64,000 bases of DNA from Hwanghaeella sp965227365 (GTDB taxonomy: Bacteria > Pseudomonadota > Alphaproteobacteria > UBA8366 > Aestuariispiraceae): assembly GCF_965227365.1 (NCBI RefSeq), contig NZ_OZ245754.1:3534001-3598000 (forward strand), in the 5' to 3' direction. Under the pieces are notes generated by a model, which saw only the letters and a list, made by a program, of their open reading frames with translations, did not search any database and was not told the origin of the DNA. The position numbers and the translations under genes were made by a program. This document shows positions 8,653 to 16,798 of the stretch, in pieces (within the stretch, counting starts at the first letter, position 1; every line of letters starts with the position of its first letter).

Positions 8653-9348
8653 TTATCGGTGCCCGATTTCCGCCGCCAGTGTTGTCAGGTCCGGAATGAC
8701 ACGCGTGCCGTCGGGGAAGAAATGCTGCACATCCGGCGGGGAAATCCCGACAAAACCGATCCGCGTCGCGACGGCGGCATCGTAATCGGTGATGGCATCG
8801 CCGATCATTACGACGCGGTCACGGGAATACGGACCGTCAGACAGGAATTCTTCTATCCCTTCCTCTTTGGACATCGGCGATCCCCGCAGTCGGCGGAAGT
8901 ATTTCGAAACACCTCGCCGGTCTGCGATGCGGTTTAATTCCGCTTCCGGCGTCCCGGAAATGACGTAGAAGGGAATCCGACAGGCAAACGTCTCCAGGAA
9001 CGCTTCCGCGCCTGCTATCAGCGGGCAGATGCAGACCTTTTCTTCGACAAGCGCCGAATAGGCCGCGCAAAGTTCGTCGATCCTGGCCTGATCTGCGGGA
9101 CGACCGATCAATTCCGCTTCGAAATAGGCGAACTTCTTCATGCGGGACATGCCGCCGTGATACCGTTGATAGGCTTCGACGGCATCCATTACATCCGCGC
9201 CGTATTCGCGGTACATGTCCCGAAAGGCCTCGACTTTCAATTCAACGGAATCGACGACCACCCCGTCGAAGTCGAATACCACCGCATCTACAGGCCCCGA
9301 CAGCTCGATCGGCCGGGTTGCGGCCTCAGGCCGCGTCGCTGTCTCCAT
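8653..9348 (-). CDS. HAD-superfamily phosphatase (phosphoglycolate phosphatase-like)
   Basis: A 231-residue HAD subfamily IA hydrolase. Motif I is DFDGVVVDS with the nucleophilic Asp, motif II is ISGTP, motif III lies in SPMSKEE and motif IV is GDAITDYDAA; an alpha-helical cap occupies about residues 40-105. It should dephosphorylate a small sugar or acid phosphate in the cytoplasm. A GGAGG Shine-Dalgarno sequence precedes the ATG, and the gene starts 12 nt after the end of the sugar kinase gene, so the two form an operon. That pairing suggests a sugar-acid phosphate substrate, which is an inference. Confidence 0.87.
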   Translation of the reverse strand: METATRPEAATRPIELSGPVDAVVFDFDGVVVDSVELKVEAFRDMYREYGADVMDAVEAYQRYHGGMSRMKKFAYFEAELIGRPADQARIDELCAAYSALVEEKVCICPLIAGAEAFLETFACRIPFYVISGTPEAELNRIADRRGVSKYFRRLRGSPMSKEEGIEEFLSDGPYSRDRVVMIGDAITDYDAAVATRIGFVGISPPDVQHFFPDGTRVIPDLTTLAAEIGHR

Positions 9349-9360
9349 GCTTTCCTCCGC

Positions 9361-10311
9361 TCAGTTCGGGTTTTCGGCGGGCTTGGGCGGCACGATGGCG
9401 CCCCGGTGGCTGACGACCCACGCGGCCATCGCGCGGCCCTGTGCCGCCGCGGAGACCGGATCCTCCCCCATCAGACGATGGGCCAGATAGGCACCGTTGA
9501 AGCTGTCGCCGGCGGCAGTCGTATCGGTCGGCCGATCGACGCTCTGCCCATCGACGAGGACGTCCGGCTGCCCCGGAACCGCCACCAGGCTGGGCCCGGC
9601 CCCGTCCTTGACGACGATTTCCTCTACTCCGAACGACTTGCAAGTCTCGGCCACGGCGGCGGGTTGTGATCCAAAACCCAACGCGCCGGCATCTTCCAGG
9701 CTTGGCAGGCCGATGGTGCAGGCTCGAAACGCCCGTTCCATCCAAGATTTAGCCGTTTCCGTATCCGGCCATAGGGCGGGTCGGTGGTTCGTGTCGAAGG
9801 CGGTATGGCCGCCCGCCTCGCGAACGGCTTCCGCAATCGCAAGCAGGCCTTCCCGCCCGTCCTCGTCCAATATTGCGAGGCTGATGCCGGAGAAATAGAG
9901 CATGTCCGCGCGGCCGAGGGCTTCCGCCCAATTGTCCTGTTCAGGATGTTTGAACATGTCGCGTGCCGGTGCATTGACGCGCCAATAGTGAAAACTTCTC
10001 TCGCCGGCGCCATCCGTCTTGATCGCGTAAAGCCCGGGCAACCGGCCGGGAAAACGAAGCACAAGATCGGTGGACAGGCCCTCCGCCTGCCAAGCTGCAA
10101 GCATTTCATCCGAAAACGGGTCGTCGCCAAGGCCGGTGGCGTAGCCCACCTGTCCGTTTCCGGCCAATGCACGCGCCGCGTAAACCGCGGTATTCAACGT
10201 ATCCCCGCCGAAGGTACGGGCCATCAGGGACGCACCGCCGGGGCCGGAGACAGTCTGCCCGGTCTCGCTCAATTCAATCATGCATTCGCCAACGCAGATC
10301 AGGGTCTTCAC
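9361..10311 (-). CDS. kdgK: 2-Keto-3-deoxygluconate kinase (PfkB family)
   Basis: A 316-residue PfkB-family kinase. The N-terminus MKTLICVGECMIEL, the GGDTLNTAVYAARAL substrate region, HYWRVNAPAR and the ATP/catalytic signature DTTAAGDSFNGAYLA near residue 268 match KDG kinases better than ribokinases or fructokinases. It would phosphorylate 2-keto-3-deoxygluconate to KDPG. It starts with GTG at 10311 and is followed 12 nt later by the HAD phosphatase. Across the divergent spacer lie mgsA and the KDPG aldolase gene, which would cleave the kinase product, supporting the assignment. Confidence 0.8.
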   Translation of the reverse strand: MKTLICVGECMIELSETGQTVSGPGGASLMARTFGGDTLNTAVYAARALAGNGQVGYATGLGDDPFSDEMLAAWQAEGLSTDLVLRFPGRLPGLYAIKTDGAGERSFHYWRVNAPARDMFKHPEQDNWAEALGRADMLYFSGISLAILDEDGREGLLAIAEAVREAGGHTAFDTNHRPALWPDTETAKSWMERAFRACTIGLPSLEDAGALGFGSQPAAVAETCKSFGVEEIVVKDGAGPSLVAVPGQPDVLVDGQSVDRPTDTTAAGDSFNGAYLAHRLMGEDPVSAAAQGRAMAAWVVSHRGAIVPPKPAENPN

Positions 10312-10457
10312 GTGCTTTGCCTTCTTGTCCCGGCCAAACCTTCACTGTTCGTTCAGGACTACACCGATTAACATCATGGATAAAGACGGCGCGTCGTTTA
10401 CCGGCCGACAGGCCGCCGTCCTGCATAAACGGCCGAGGTAAGAGAGGCGCGCGTTCC

Positions 10458-10898
10458 ATGGCACAGACACTGACCATCGCCCTTGTCGCACATGATGCAA
10501 GAAAGCCCGATCTGGTGTCATGGGTCCGCGACCATGAAAGCGATCTGTCGCCCCACAGCCTGGTTGCGACAGGAACGACCGGCGGGCTCATCCAGGCCGC
10601 CTGTCCTTCATTGAAAATCCGCCGCATGAACAGCGGTCCGCTTGGCGGTGATCAGCAACTCGGGGCTATGATCGCCGAAGGAAAACTGGACATGCTGTTC
10701 TTCTTCACCGACCCGATGACACCCTTGCCGCATGATGTCGATGTAAAGGCACTGACGCGACTGTCGGTGCTGTACGATATTCCGATGGCGTGTAATAGAG
10801 CGACAGCGGAGTTCTTGATCACGAGCCGCCATTTCGTCGACGGATACGAACGCCAGCCGACCGACGCGACCTTGCTGGCGCAATCGGTCAACAACTGA
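10458..10898 (+). CDS. mgsA: Methylglyoxal synthase
   Basis: A 146-residue protein with the methylglyoxal synthase signature: IALVAHDARKPDLVSWV at the start, ATGTTGG phosphate loop, and SGPLGGDQQLGAMIAEG, which carries the catalytic Asp, followed by LFFFTDP. It converts dihydroxyacetone phosphate to methylglyoxal and phosphate, a bypass of lower glycolysis used when sugar phosphates accumulate. It is divergent from kdgK and is followed 41 nt later by the KDPG aldolase gene, so it probably shares a transcript with that gene. Confidence 0.92.
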   Translation: MAQTLTIALVAHDARKPDLVSWVRDHESDLSPHSLVATGTTGGLIQAACPSLKIRRMNSGPLGGDQQLGAMIAEGKLDMLFFFTDPMTPLPHDVDVKALTRLSVLYDIPMACNRATAEFLITSRHFVDGYERQPTDATLLAQSVNN

Positions 10899-10939
10899 AA
10901 ACATCCCCAGCGGAAACGCCGGTGCAGGAAGGGTTAGCC

Positions 10940-11569
10940 ATGTCAGAGAAGATCGACCGGATTATCGCGGCGGCGCCGGTAATCCCCGTTGTGACCATCC
11001 GGGTGGTGGAGGATGCGGTTCCCCTGGCCCGCGCCCTGGCCGCCGGGGGCCTGCCCGCGGTCGAGGTGACGCTGCGCACCCCCGGATCCCTCGCCGCCCT
11101 GGAAGCGATCGCCAGGAATGTCCCCGAAGCCATCGCCGGCGCAGGAACAGTCCTGTCGAAGGGACAGGCGAAAGCGGCCGCCGAAGCCGGCGCGGCTTTC
11201 CTCGTCAGCCCAGGTGCAACAGAGGCGTTGATTCTCGGTATCCGGGAAATGGGCATTCCATGGCTACCCGGCGCGGCGACGGCCAGCGAAGTAATGCGGC
11301 TGCGGGAGGCCGGTTTCTACCGCCAGAAATTCTTCCCGGCGGAACAGGCCGGCGGCGCCGCCATGTTGAAAGGGTGGGGAGCGCCGTTGCCCGATGTGGT
11401 GTTCTGCCCGACCGGCGGCATTTCAGCAGCCAACGCGAAGGACTATCTGTCCCTTCCGAATGTCGGCTGCGTCGGCGGATCCTGGGTCGCGCCGTCGAAA
11501 ATGATCGCTGAGAAGGACTGGGCCGGCATCACAGCCTTGGCACAGGCCGCCGCCGCGCTCCCCCGTTAA
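10940..11569 (+). CDS. eda: KDPG/KHG aldolase
   Basis: A 209-residue class I aldolase. VEVTLRTPGSLAAL contains the catalytic Glu, AGAGTVLSKGQ and FLVSPGATE are strand-end loops, FYRQKFFPAEQAGG holds the Schiff-base Lys, and CPTGGISAAN with GGSWVAP form the phosphate site. It cleaves 2-keto-3-deoxy-6-phosphogluconate to pyruvate and glyceraldehyde 3-phosphate, the last step of the Entner-Doudoroff route. The ATG at 10940 follows GGAAGGG; an upstream GTG at 10922 is possible. Its stop overlaps the stop of the convergent usp gene in a shared TTAA. Confidence 0.92.
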   Translation: MSEKIDRIIAAAPVIPVVTIRVVEDAVPLARALAAGGLPAVEVTLRTPGSLAALEAIARNVPEAIAGAGTVLSKGQAKAAAEAGAAFLVSPGATEALILGIREMGIPWLPGAATASEVMRLREAGFYRQKFFPAEQAGGAAMLKGWGAPLPDVVFCPTGGISAANAKDYLSLPNVGCVGGSWVAPSKMIAEKDWAGITALAQAAAALPR

Positions 11570-12087
11570 TGCACCGTCACGCAACTGCAGGAAACCAATT
11601 GCAAAAGCTTGGAAGAGACACTTCCAAGCACCAGATCGTGCAACGGCCCATGTCCTCTCTTCCCGGTGACAATCATATCGGCATCAAGTTCCTGGGCGAC
11701 GTCCAGGATCGCCACGACCGGATCGCCGTCCACGACACGGGTCGTGACCTTGCCCGCACCGGCCTGCCGCGCGACGGCTTCCGCTTCCCGCACGACATTC
11801 TCGCCGATCTTCATCAAGGCAACCTGCGGCACGCTATGTTCGGCGATTTCCCGCATTGCCGTCCTGACTTCGGCAGCGATCCTGGTATCGGCAACCGCCG
11901 GCGTCCGCACCGGCTCCGCGATATGCTCCACTTCGGCCATATGGCGGAGGTTGGCCGCGTCCTTATGTAGCAAGACATGAACGATTGTCAGGGCGGCATC
12001 GAATTTCCCAGCCAATGCGCCCGCCAAACGGGCCGCCCGCATCGATTGATCCGATCCGTCGACCGCGACCAGTATGTTTTTCAACAC
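11566..12087 (-). CDS. Universal stress protein, ATP-binding type
   Basis: A 173-residue UspA-fold protein. ILVAVDGSDQS holds the N-terminal nucleotide-contacting Asp, and GKRGHGPLHDLVLGSVS fits the G-2X-G-9X-G-S/T nucleotide motif, so this is the ATP-binding subtype. The start is GTG at 12087 with GGGAGAAG five nt upstream. A TTGAT-N4-GTCAA box about 60 bp upstream (12147-12160) suggests induction by an FNR/FixK-type regulator under low oxygen, which is common for such genes in alphaproteobacteria. The gene ends tail-to-tail with eda. Confidence 0.9.
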   Translation of the reverse strand: MLKNILVAVDGSDQSMRAARLAGALAGKFDAALTIVHVLLHKDAANLRHMAEVEHIAEPVRTPAVADTRIAAEVRTAMREIAEHSVPQVALMKIGENVVREAEAVARQAGAGKVTTRVVDGDPVVAILDVAQELDADMIVTGKRGHGPLHDLVLGSVSSKLLQLVSCSCVTVH

Positions 12088-12146
12088 GTTTCTTCTCCCG
12101 AACAGACAAGGTACTGCAATTGGGCGCGCATACGCGCGTCCCTGCC

Positions 12147-12160
12147 TTGATATACGTCAA
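12147..12160. promoter_or_regulatory. FNR/FixK-like box upstream of the universal stress protein gene
   Basis: TTGATATACGTCAA matches the family consensus TTGAY-N4-RTCAA in full, and the symmetry extends by one pair on each side (C...G). It lies 60-73 bp upstream of the usp GTG start on the same transcript side. With the site centred at -41.5, transcription would begin near 12112, leaving a 25-nt leader with a good Shine-Dalgarno sequence. Confidence 0.55.
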
Positions 12161-12202
12161 GCTTTTCGGGAATAGGTCAGACAGGCCGCTGGCCGTGCCG
12201 GG

Positions 12203-12583
12203 TCATTCGGGAAGCCATTCCTGCAGGACAAGTTCCAGGGTGATGCAGATGGCATTTTCACCACGAACGAATTTGCCGCCGTGTACCGTCTGGGCAGGCG
12301 TCGAAATGGTGCCGCGCAGGGTTGCGCCACCGGGACCGACCTCACCTGTCAGCGACAGGATCTCCACACCGGGCCCTTCATGAGTCGATTGCCGCCCGCC
12401 CGCTTCCAGGCAGGCGTCGATCAGGCTGCCGACCGCGCTGCGCACGACGGCGTGTGAAAACCCCGCCTGCTTCGCCGCGTCTTCTACCGCCGACACCATA
12501 TCCAGATTGGGCCGCAGCCGGACAACGGCAACGCGTCCCAACCGCCCGGCCTGCAATTCAATGTCTGGCGCTTCCCTGGTCAT
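12203..12583 (-). CDS. PPC/DUF296-domain protein, short paralogue
   Basis: A 126-residue protein of the PPC (plants and prokaryotes conserved, DUF296) fold. The core GPGVEILSLTGEVGPGGATL and the late histidine segment TVHGGKFVRGENAICITLELVL are family-like, though the first His pair of the canonical metal site is not evident. Its ATG overlaps the stop of the next gene upstream by 4 nt, so the two are translationally coupled. The pair may form a heteromer; bacterial family members are trimeric and their function is unclear. No AT-hook is present, unlike plant homologues. Confidence 0.7.
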   Translation of the reverse strand: MTREAPDIELQAGRLGRVAVVRLRPNLDMVSAVEDAAKQAGFSHAVVRSAVGSLIDACLEAGGRQSTHEGPGVEILSLTGEVGPGGATLRGTISTPAQTVHGGKFVRGENAICITLELVLQEWLPE

Positions 12584-13140
12584 GCAGCAATCTCCGGCAC
12601 ACGGCTCGGGTGAAAAATCGAAAAATTGGTTTCGGCATCATCACTGACAGCGAAAAGGACATCGTCATGCAGAACGGCGATGGCTCGGACGCCGCCCGAC
12701 CCGACCGGGCACTCCCCCGGCGGGAGATGTCCGCCATGAACCTTGCCGCAGGATTCCGCCATCACCGCATGACCGTGCACCATCGGCATGCCCGCGGCAT
12801 CCAGGCCGATAATGGCATTGCCCGAAAGCAGTTCTATCGGCCCCGCAAGCGGAGTCGGCTCACCGTATGTCGCAAGCCGGCGTCCTGTCGGGTCGGGCAT
12901 GCCCGTGAAGAATTGCAGCCTGTCGATCGTGCCGCCGAGGAGGGTGATCCCCGCCCCCTTGCCGCCGAGGGAGAGAACCGCGTCGCGCAGGCCATTCAGC
13001 AGGTCGACCCCCTCGGTCAAAGCGATCAGCACATCGCGCGAGGACCCGCACATTTCCGTCAGGATACGAGGGGACTGGACCGGTCCCGGCTGTGTCATCT
13101 GTCGCATGAGATAAGGGCCCCGCCGACGTTGGAACGCCAT
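12580..13140 (-). CDS. PPC/DUF296-domain protein, long paralogue
   Basis: A 186-residue PPC-fold protein. IELLSGNAIIGLDAAGMPMVHGHAVM followed by GKVHGGHLPPGECPVGSGG contains the conserved histidines (HGHA and HGGHL) that form a putative metal site in the family. GVDLLNGLRDAVLSLGGKGAGITLLGG fits the N-terminal helix and strand. It starts with ATG at 13140 with GAGGG upstream. It overlaps the short paralogue by 4 nt (ATGA) and lies 61 nt downstream of the thiolase gene on the same strand, so the three may be one operon. Confidence 0.72.
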   Translation of the reverse strand: MAFQRRRGPYLMRQMTQPGPVQSPRILTEMCGSSRDVLIALTEGVDLLNGLRDAVLSLGGKGAGITLLGGTIDRLQFFTGMPDPTGRRLATYGEPTPLAGPIELLSGNAIIGLDAAGMPMVHGHAVMAESCGKVHGGHLPPGECPVGSGGVRAIAVLHDDVLFAVSDDAETNFSIFHPSRVPEIAA

Positions 13141-13201
13141 TTGACGGGACCCTCATGGTATTCGTCAACACTCGGGACCAAGCCCGCCCCGCCCGAACAG
13201 G

Positions 13202-14368
13202 TTAGCGGATCGCTTCCAGGATCGAGCAATAGTTGGCGACGGCAGCACCGCCCATATTGAAGACGCCACCGACCTTGGCGCCGTCAACCTGGATGCCGCC
13301 GGCCTCGCCGCGCACCTGCATGGCGGTCAGGACGTGCATGGAAACGCCGGTCGCACCGATCGGATGCCCCTTCGCCTTCAACCCGCCTGAGGCGTTCACC
13401 GGCAATTTGCCGTCCTTCTGCGTCCATCCTTCCATCGCGGCCTTGGCGCCTTCACCCGGCGCGGTCAGGCCCATCGCTTCGTACTGCATCAGTTCCGCGA
13501 TGGTGAAGCAGTCATGGGTTTCGACGAGGTCCAGGTCATCCAGGGTCATTCCCGCCTTTTCGAAGGCCCCTTCCCAGGCCTTCTGGCAGCCCGTCAGGAA
13601 GGTCATGTCGCGCTTGGACATGGGAAGCAGGTCATTGACCTGATTGCGAGCACGGAACATGACAGCTTTCTTCTTCGACATCGCCGTTTCGACATCCGTC
13701 AGAACCAGGGCGGCCGCCCCATCGGAAACCAGCGAGCAATCGGTCCGCTTCAAAGGACCGGCGACAACCGGGTTCTTTTCCGACACATTACGGCAGAACT
13801 CGAAGCCGAGATCCTTCTGCATCTGCGCCATCGGGTTTTCGCAGCCGTTCTTGTGGTTTTTCGCCGCGATCGTGGCCAGCGCATCGGACTGATCGCCGTA
13901 TTTCTGGAAATAGGTACTGGCGATCTGGCCGAAGACACCGGCGAAACCACCCTCGGTTTCCGCTTCCTCTTTGACGTAGGAGGCGCTCAGCAGAATCTCA
14001 CCGACCCGCGGGCCCTTGGTGTCTGTCATCTTTTCGACACCGACCACGAGCACATTACGGCCTTGCTTCGCCTCGATGAAATTAACGCCCTGATGGACTG
14101 CGGCGGACCCGGTCGCGCAGGCATTCTCGACACGCGTGGAAGGCTTCCAGCGCAGACCTTCAATGCCGTTCATCACCAGCGAGGAGCCGAAATCCTGCGC
14201 CGAGAAACCGCCATTGTAGAAACCGAGATAAATGGCATCGATGTCGCGCGGGTCCATCTCCGCATCTTTCAATGCCTTCGCGGCGACGTCGACAATCAGG
14301 GATTCGGCGGATTCGCCTTCCAGTTTGCCGAATTTCGAATGATGCCAACCGATGATGCATGCCGTCAT
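13202..14368 (-). CDS. Thiolase family protein (SCP-2/lipid-transfer-type thiolase)
   Basis: A 388-residue thiolase-fold enzyme. The acyl-accepting Cys is in VENACATGSAAVHQ near residue 85 and the catalytic His in KAKGHPIGATGVSMH. The C-terminal region FNMGGAAVANYCSIL lacks the usual CxGxG loop of biosynthetic thiolases, as in SCP-2-type thiolases that act in sterol, fatty acid or aromatic side-chain degradation, often with a DUF35 OB-fold partner. No such partner is adjacent; two PPC-domain genes follow instead. The substrate is not evident. Confidence 0.85.
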   Translation of the reverse strand: MTACIIGWHHSKFGKLEGESAESLIVDVAAKALKDAEMDPRDIDAIYLGFYNGGFSAQDFGSSLVMNGIEGLRWKPSTRVENACATGSAAVHQGVNFIEAKQGRNVLVVGVEKMTDTKGPRVGEILLSASYVKEEAETEGGFAGVFGQIASTYFQKYGDQSDALATIAAKNHKNGCENPMAQMQKDLGFEFCRNVSEKNPVVAGPLKRTDCSLVSDGAAALVLTDVETAMSKKKAVMFRARNQVNDLLPMSKRDMTFLTGCQKAWEGAFEKAGMTLDDLDLVETHDCFTIAELMQYEAMGLTAPGEGAKAAMEGWTQKDGKLPVNASGGLKAKGHPIGATGVSMHVLTAMQVRGEAGGIQVDGAKVGGVFNMGGAAVANYCSILEAIR

Positions 14369-14508
14369 AACGTCAGTATCCTTTCACTCACCCGCCGGCA
14401 CAGGGTATCCGTGCCGCTTTCGCCAGTTCATTTGGTCGATTTTTTATCAGGCGGCGCGCCCCAGACCAAGTCCAAGACGCAGCAAGATGCCGTGACCTTG
14501 CGGAAACG

Positions 14509-16443
14509 CTATGCCGCGACGCGCGGCCGCGACCGGACACCGACGGACGCCGCCTCCGCAGCCGCCTGCACCGGCATCAACGGCACCGCATCCGGCACCG
14601 TATAGGGCACCTGGTAGATGACCTGGGCCTCCGGGAACCCCTTCAGTTCGAAGGTTCCATGCGGTTTGAACTGAAATCCCTTGCCCTGGCACAGGTCCCG
14701 CACGATCGACGAGACACAAATCTGGTTTGGATCGGTCTTGGACAACACGCGTGCGGCCAAGTTGACAGGCGTCCCGAAAATATCGCCGCTTTCGTGGATC
14801 GGCTCCCCCGCGCTGATCCCGACACGAACCTCGAACTCACGGTCGGGCATGACGCTGGAAAACCGCTTGAACCCGCGCTGCATCAGGATAGAGGCCTCGA
14901 TCGCGTTATTCGCGGCCGGGAAGGTCGCCATGATCCCGTCGCCGGTGTGTTTGATCTCACGCCCACCATGTTTCTTGATACCTTCGCGGACGATTTCGTT
15001 ATGCGCCCGGATGACATCCATCATCCAATGATCGCCGTTCTTCTGCTGTTTCGCGGTACTGTCCACGATATCGGTGAAGAATACGGCGACGAATTTCTCG
15101 CCCGTTTGCTGCTTCTCAGGCTTGTCGGCGTCGTCCGATGCGCTTTCTTCCTCCGGGGCGGCAGGCTGTTTCGCGGGCTTTCGCCATTCCGCCAGCGCCT
15201 CGTCCAGGCCCAGCGGTGCGTTGGGATCGACGATCCGTCGATAGGCGGCCGACCGCCCATGGCGGTACATGCCGAAATACCGGTCTTCAAGCAGATATTC
15301 TTCGATATTGGCGATGAAGCCGCGGGCCAGCTTTTCCGTATTGCCCAGCGACATCACGCGTTTCACCATGACGTCCAGTGCCGCCTTGCCGATGATCTTG
15401 AACTTGCGAGACAAAGCCTCGCCCGCCCCCGCGAAGAACAAGGTCAAGCCGAAGCGGGTATAATCATCCATGGTGGGACCAACGACGCGGCGGGCTTCGA
15501 GTTCCATACGCTCCAATTCGTCGGACATCGCTTCGGGATTGCCACCGTCGGCGCCATGAACGGGCGTCACTGACAATTCGCTGGCGACCTGTGCCTCTTC
15601 CGGCGGCAAGTCCGGATCGGCCTCGTATACGACGGTTTTCGGTTTCGGTTCCTCCGGCGGCGGCGGGATTTCCGCAGCCAAATCGTCCAGGGGCACGGGT
15701 TCTTCCAGCGCGACGGTGGATTCCAACCCATCTATGTCCCGGACCGGAACGATCGTGTCGATCAACGGTTTCTTGGTGCCGAAGGTCACGTATCGCCGCA
15801 ACATCGGGACGAAGAAGGCGGCAAAGGACAGAATGAAAACGGCGATCAACGTGAATTGCGCGGCCTTGACGCTGATATTGATATCCTGCTCACGCGCCCA
15901 GGCAATCGAATGATACGAGCCGTATGCAATCAGGCCGGCGGGAATAAGGGAAATCAGGCAGACAAGGACAACCTTCAAAAGTATCTCGCCGATCGCATCG
16001 CGCTCATCCGCTTGCGGCGTCGGTTCCGGGATATCCCGCGGCGGCGGCGCCTTTTTCTTCGCCGCGGCCGCCGCTTCCGCTTTCTGTTTCCGGTTGAACG
16101 CCCGTTCGCGCTTTGCCGCGTCTTTCTTGGCGTTCGCGGCCACCGACCCTTCCGGTGCCGGCTCTCCGGAGCCGCCCTTGCCGCCGCTGGCGTTGGTGAT
16201 CTGGCCAACGGGCGGGCGGGATTTCAGCGTGGGCGTGTAATAGACAACCGCCTCTTCCGACTGGTTTGTCGCCTTGTCGAAGGCTTCCCTGATCACACAG
16301 CTTGCGTCGAAACCGCCCGTGTCCAGTTGCTTGGCCTCTTCCACCGCCTGCTCACGGTCGTTGGGGCCGAAACGGGCATGGATCTGCCAGCGCCCGCCCT
16401 GCAGATAGTAGACTTCGAAAGAGACTAGCTTTTGACCGCTCAT
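14509..16443 (-). CDS. Membrane-anchored class III adenylate/guanylate cyclase
   Basis: A 644-residue protein with three parts. Residues 1-80 form a small soluble domain (VSFEVYYLQGGRWQIHARFG). A charged Ala/Lys-rich linker leads to two membrane helices (about residues 155-180 and 195-215). After a long helical region, the class III cyclase domain occupies about residues 450-625: FFTDIVDST and HTGDGIMATF carry the two metal Asp residues, REIKHTG the base-contacting Lys, and GTPVNLAARV the transition-state Asn and Arg. All catalytic residues are present, so it should make cAMP. AAGGAAG precedes the ATG. A second cyclase with a CHASE2 sensor lies at 58223. Confidence 0.88.
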   Translation of the reverse strand: MSGQKLVSFEVYYLQGGRWQIHARFGPNDREQAVEEAKQLDTGGFDASCVIREAFDKATNQSEEAVVYYTPTLKSRPPVGQITNASGGKGGSGEPAPEGSVAANAKKDAAKRERAFNRKQKAEAAAAAKKKAPPPRDIPEPTPQADERDAIGEILLKVVLVCLISLIPAGLIAYGSYHSIAWAREQDINISVKAAQFTLIAVFILSFAAFFVPMLRRYVTFGTKKPLIDTIVPVRDIDGLESTVALEEPVPLDDLAAEIPPPPEEPKPKTVVYEADPDLPPEEAQVASELSVTPVHGADGGNPEAMSDELERMELEARRVVGPTMDDYTRFGLTLFFAGAGEALSRKFKIIGKAALDVMVKRVMSLGNTEKLARGFIANIEEYLLEDRYFGMYRHGRSAAYRRIVDPNAPLGLDEALAEWRKPAKQPAAPEEESASDDADKPEKQQTGEKFVAVFFTDIVDSTAKQQKNGDHWMMDVIRAHNEIVREGIKKHGGREIKHTGDGIMATFPAANNAIEASILMQRGFKRFSSVMPDREFEVRVGISAGEPIHESGDIFGTPVNLAARVLSKTDPNQICVSSIVRDLCQGKGFQFKPHGTFELKGFPEAQVIYQVPYTVPDAVPLMPVQAAAEAASVGVRSRPRVAA

Positions 16444-16798
16444 AGGCTTCCTTGAAGCATGCTCAACCCTTGATTGCGATTACGACCGCTGGTCGCTCGC
16501 CCATCACCGTCGCCTATTTCCGTTGTTTCCGTCCCCACACGGTATTCTATCACGGACCTGTCTACCCGACGGCAACCAATTATACCGTCTCGGGTGCCTA
16601 TCTGGCTTCAAAAACGATCCAAATTCTCTCTATTTTTAGACGAGTGCCCCAACGTCGAAGTCGTCAGGAAACAATTCTATCGCCGGACAATGAAAAATGC
16701 ACGGTATTCCTGTATTGCATATCGCAATACATGCATTTGTCTTTCCCAACATTTCGGGCAGGCGCAAAGGCAAGCCAGCCATTTGCAGACCAGCGGGA
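16444..16798. other. Intergenic spacer with no supported gene
   Basis: The 355-bp spacer separates the cyclase start from the end of ygfZ and is poorer in G and C than the coding flanks. Weak open frames on the plus strand have no initiation signal or recognisable protein. The visible structure is a 21-bp inverted repeat at 16711-16731 and the palindrome GGGATTAATCCC at 16795-16806, which overlaps the ygfZ stop codon. The cyclase promoter must lie near the left end. Confidence 0.5.
16711..16731. repeat. Inverted repeat TGTATTGC-ATATC-GCAATACA
   Basis: Perfect 8-bp arms around a 5-nt centre, in a non-coding spacer about 270 bp upstream of the cyclase start. There is no adjacent T-run on either strand, so it looks more like a protein-binding site than a terminator. 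Confidence 0.5.
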
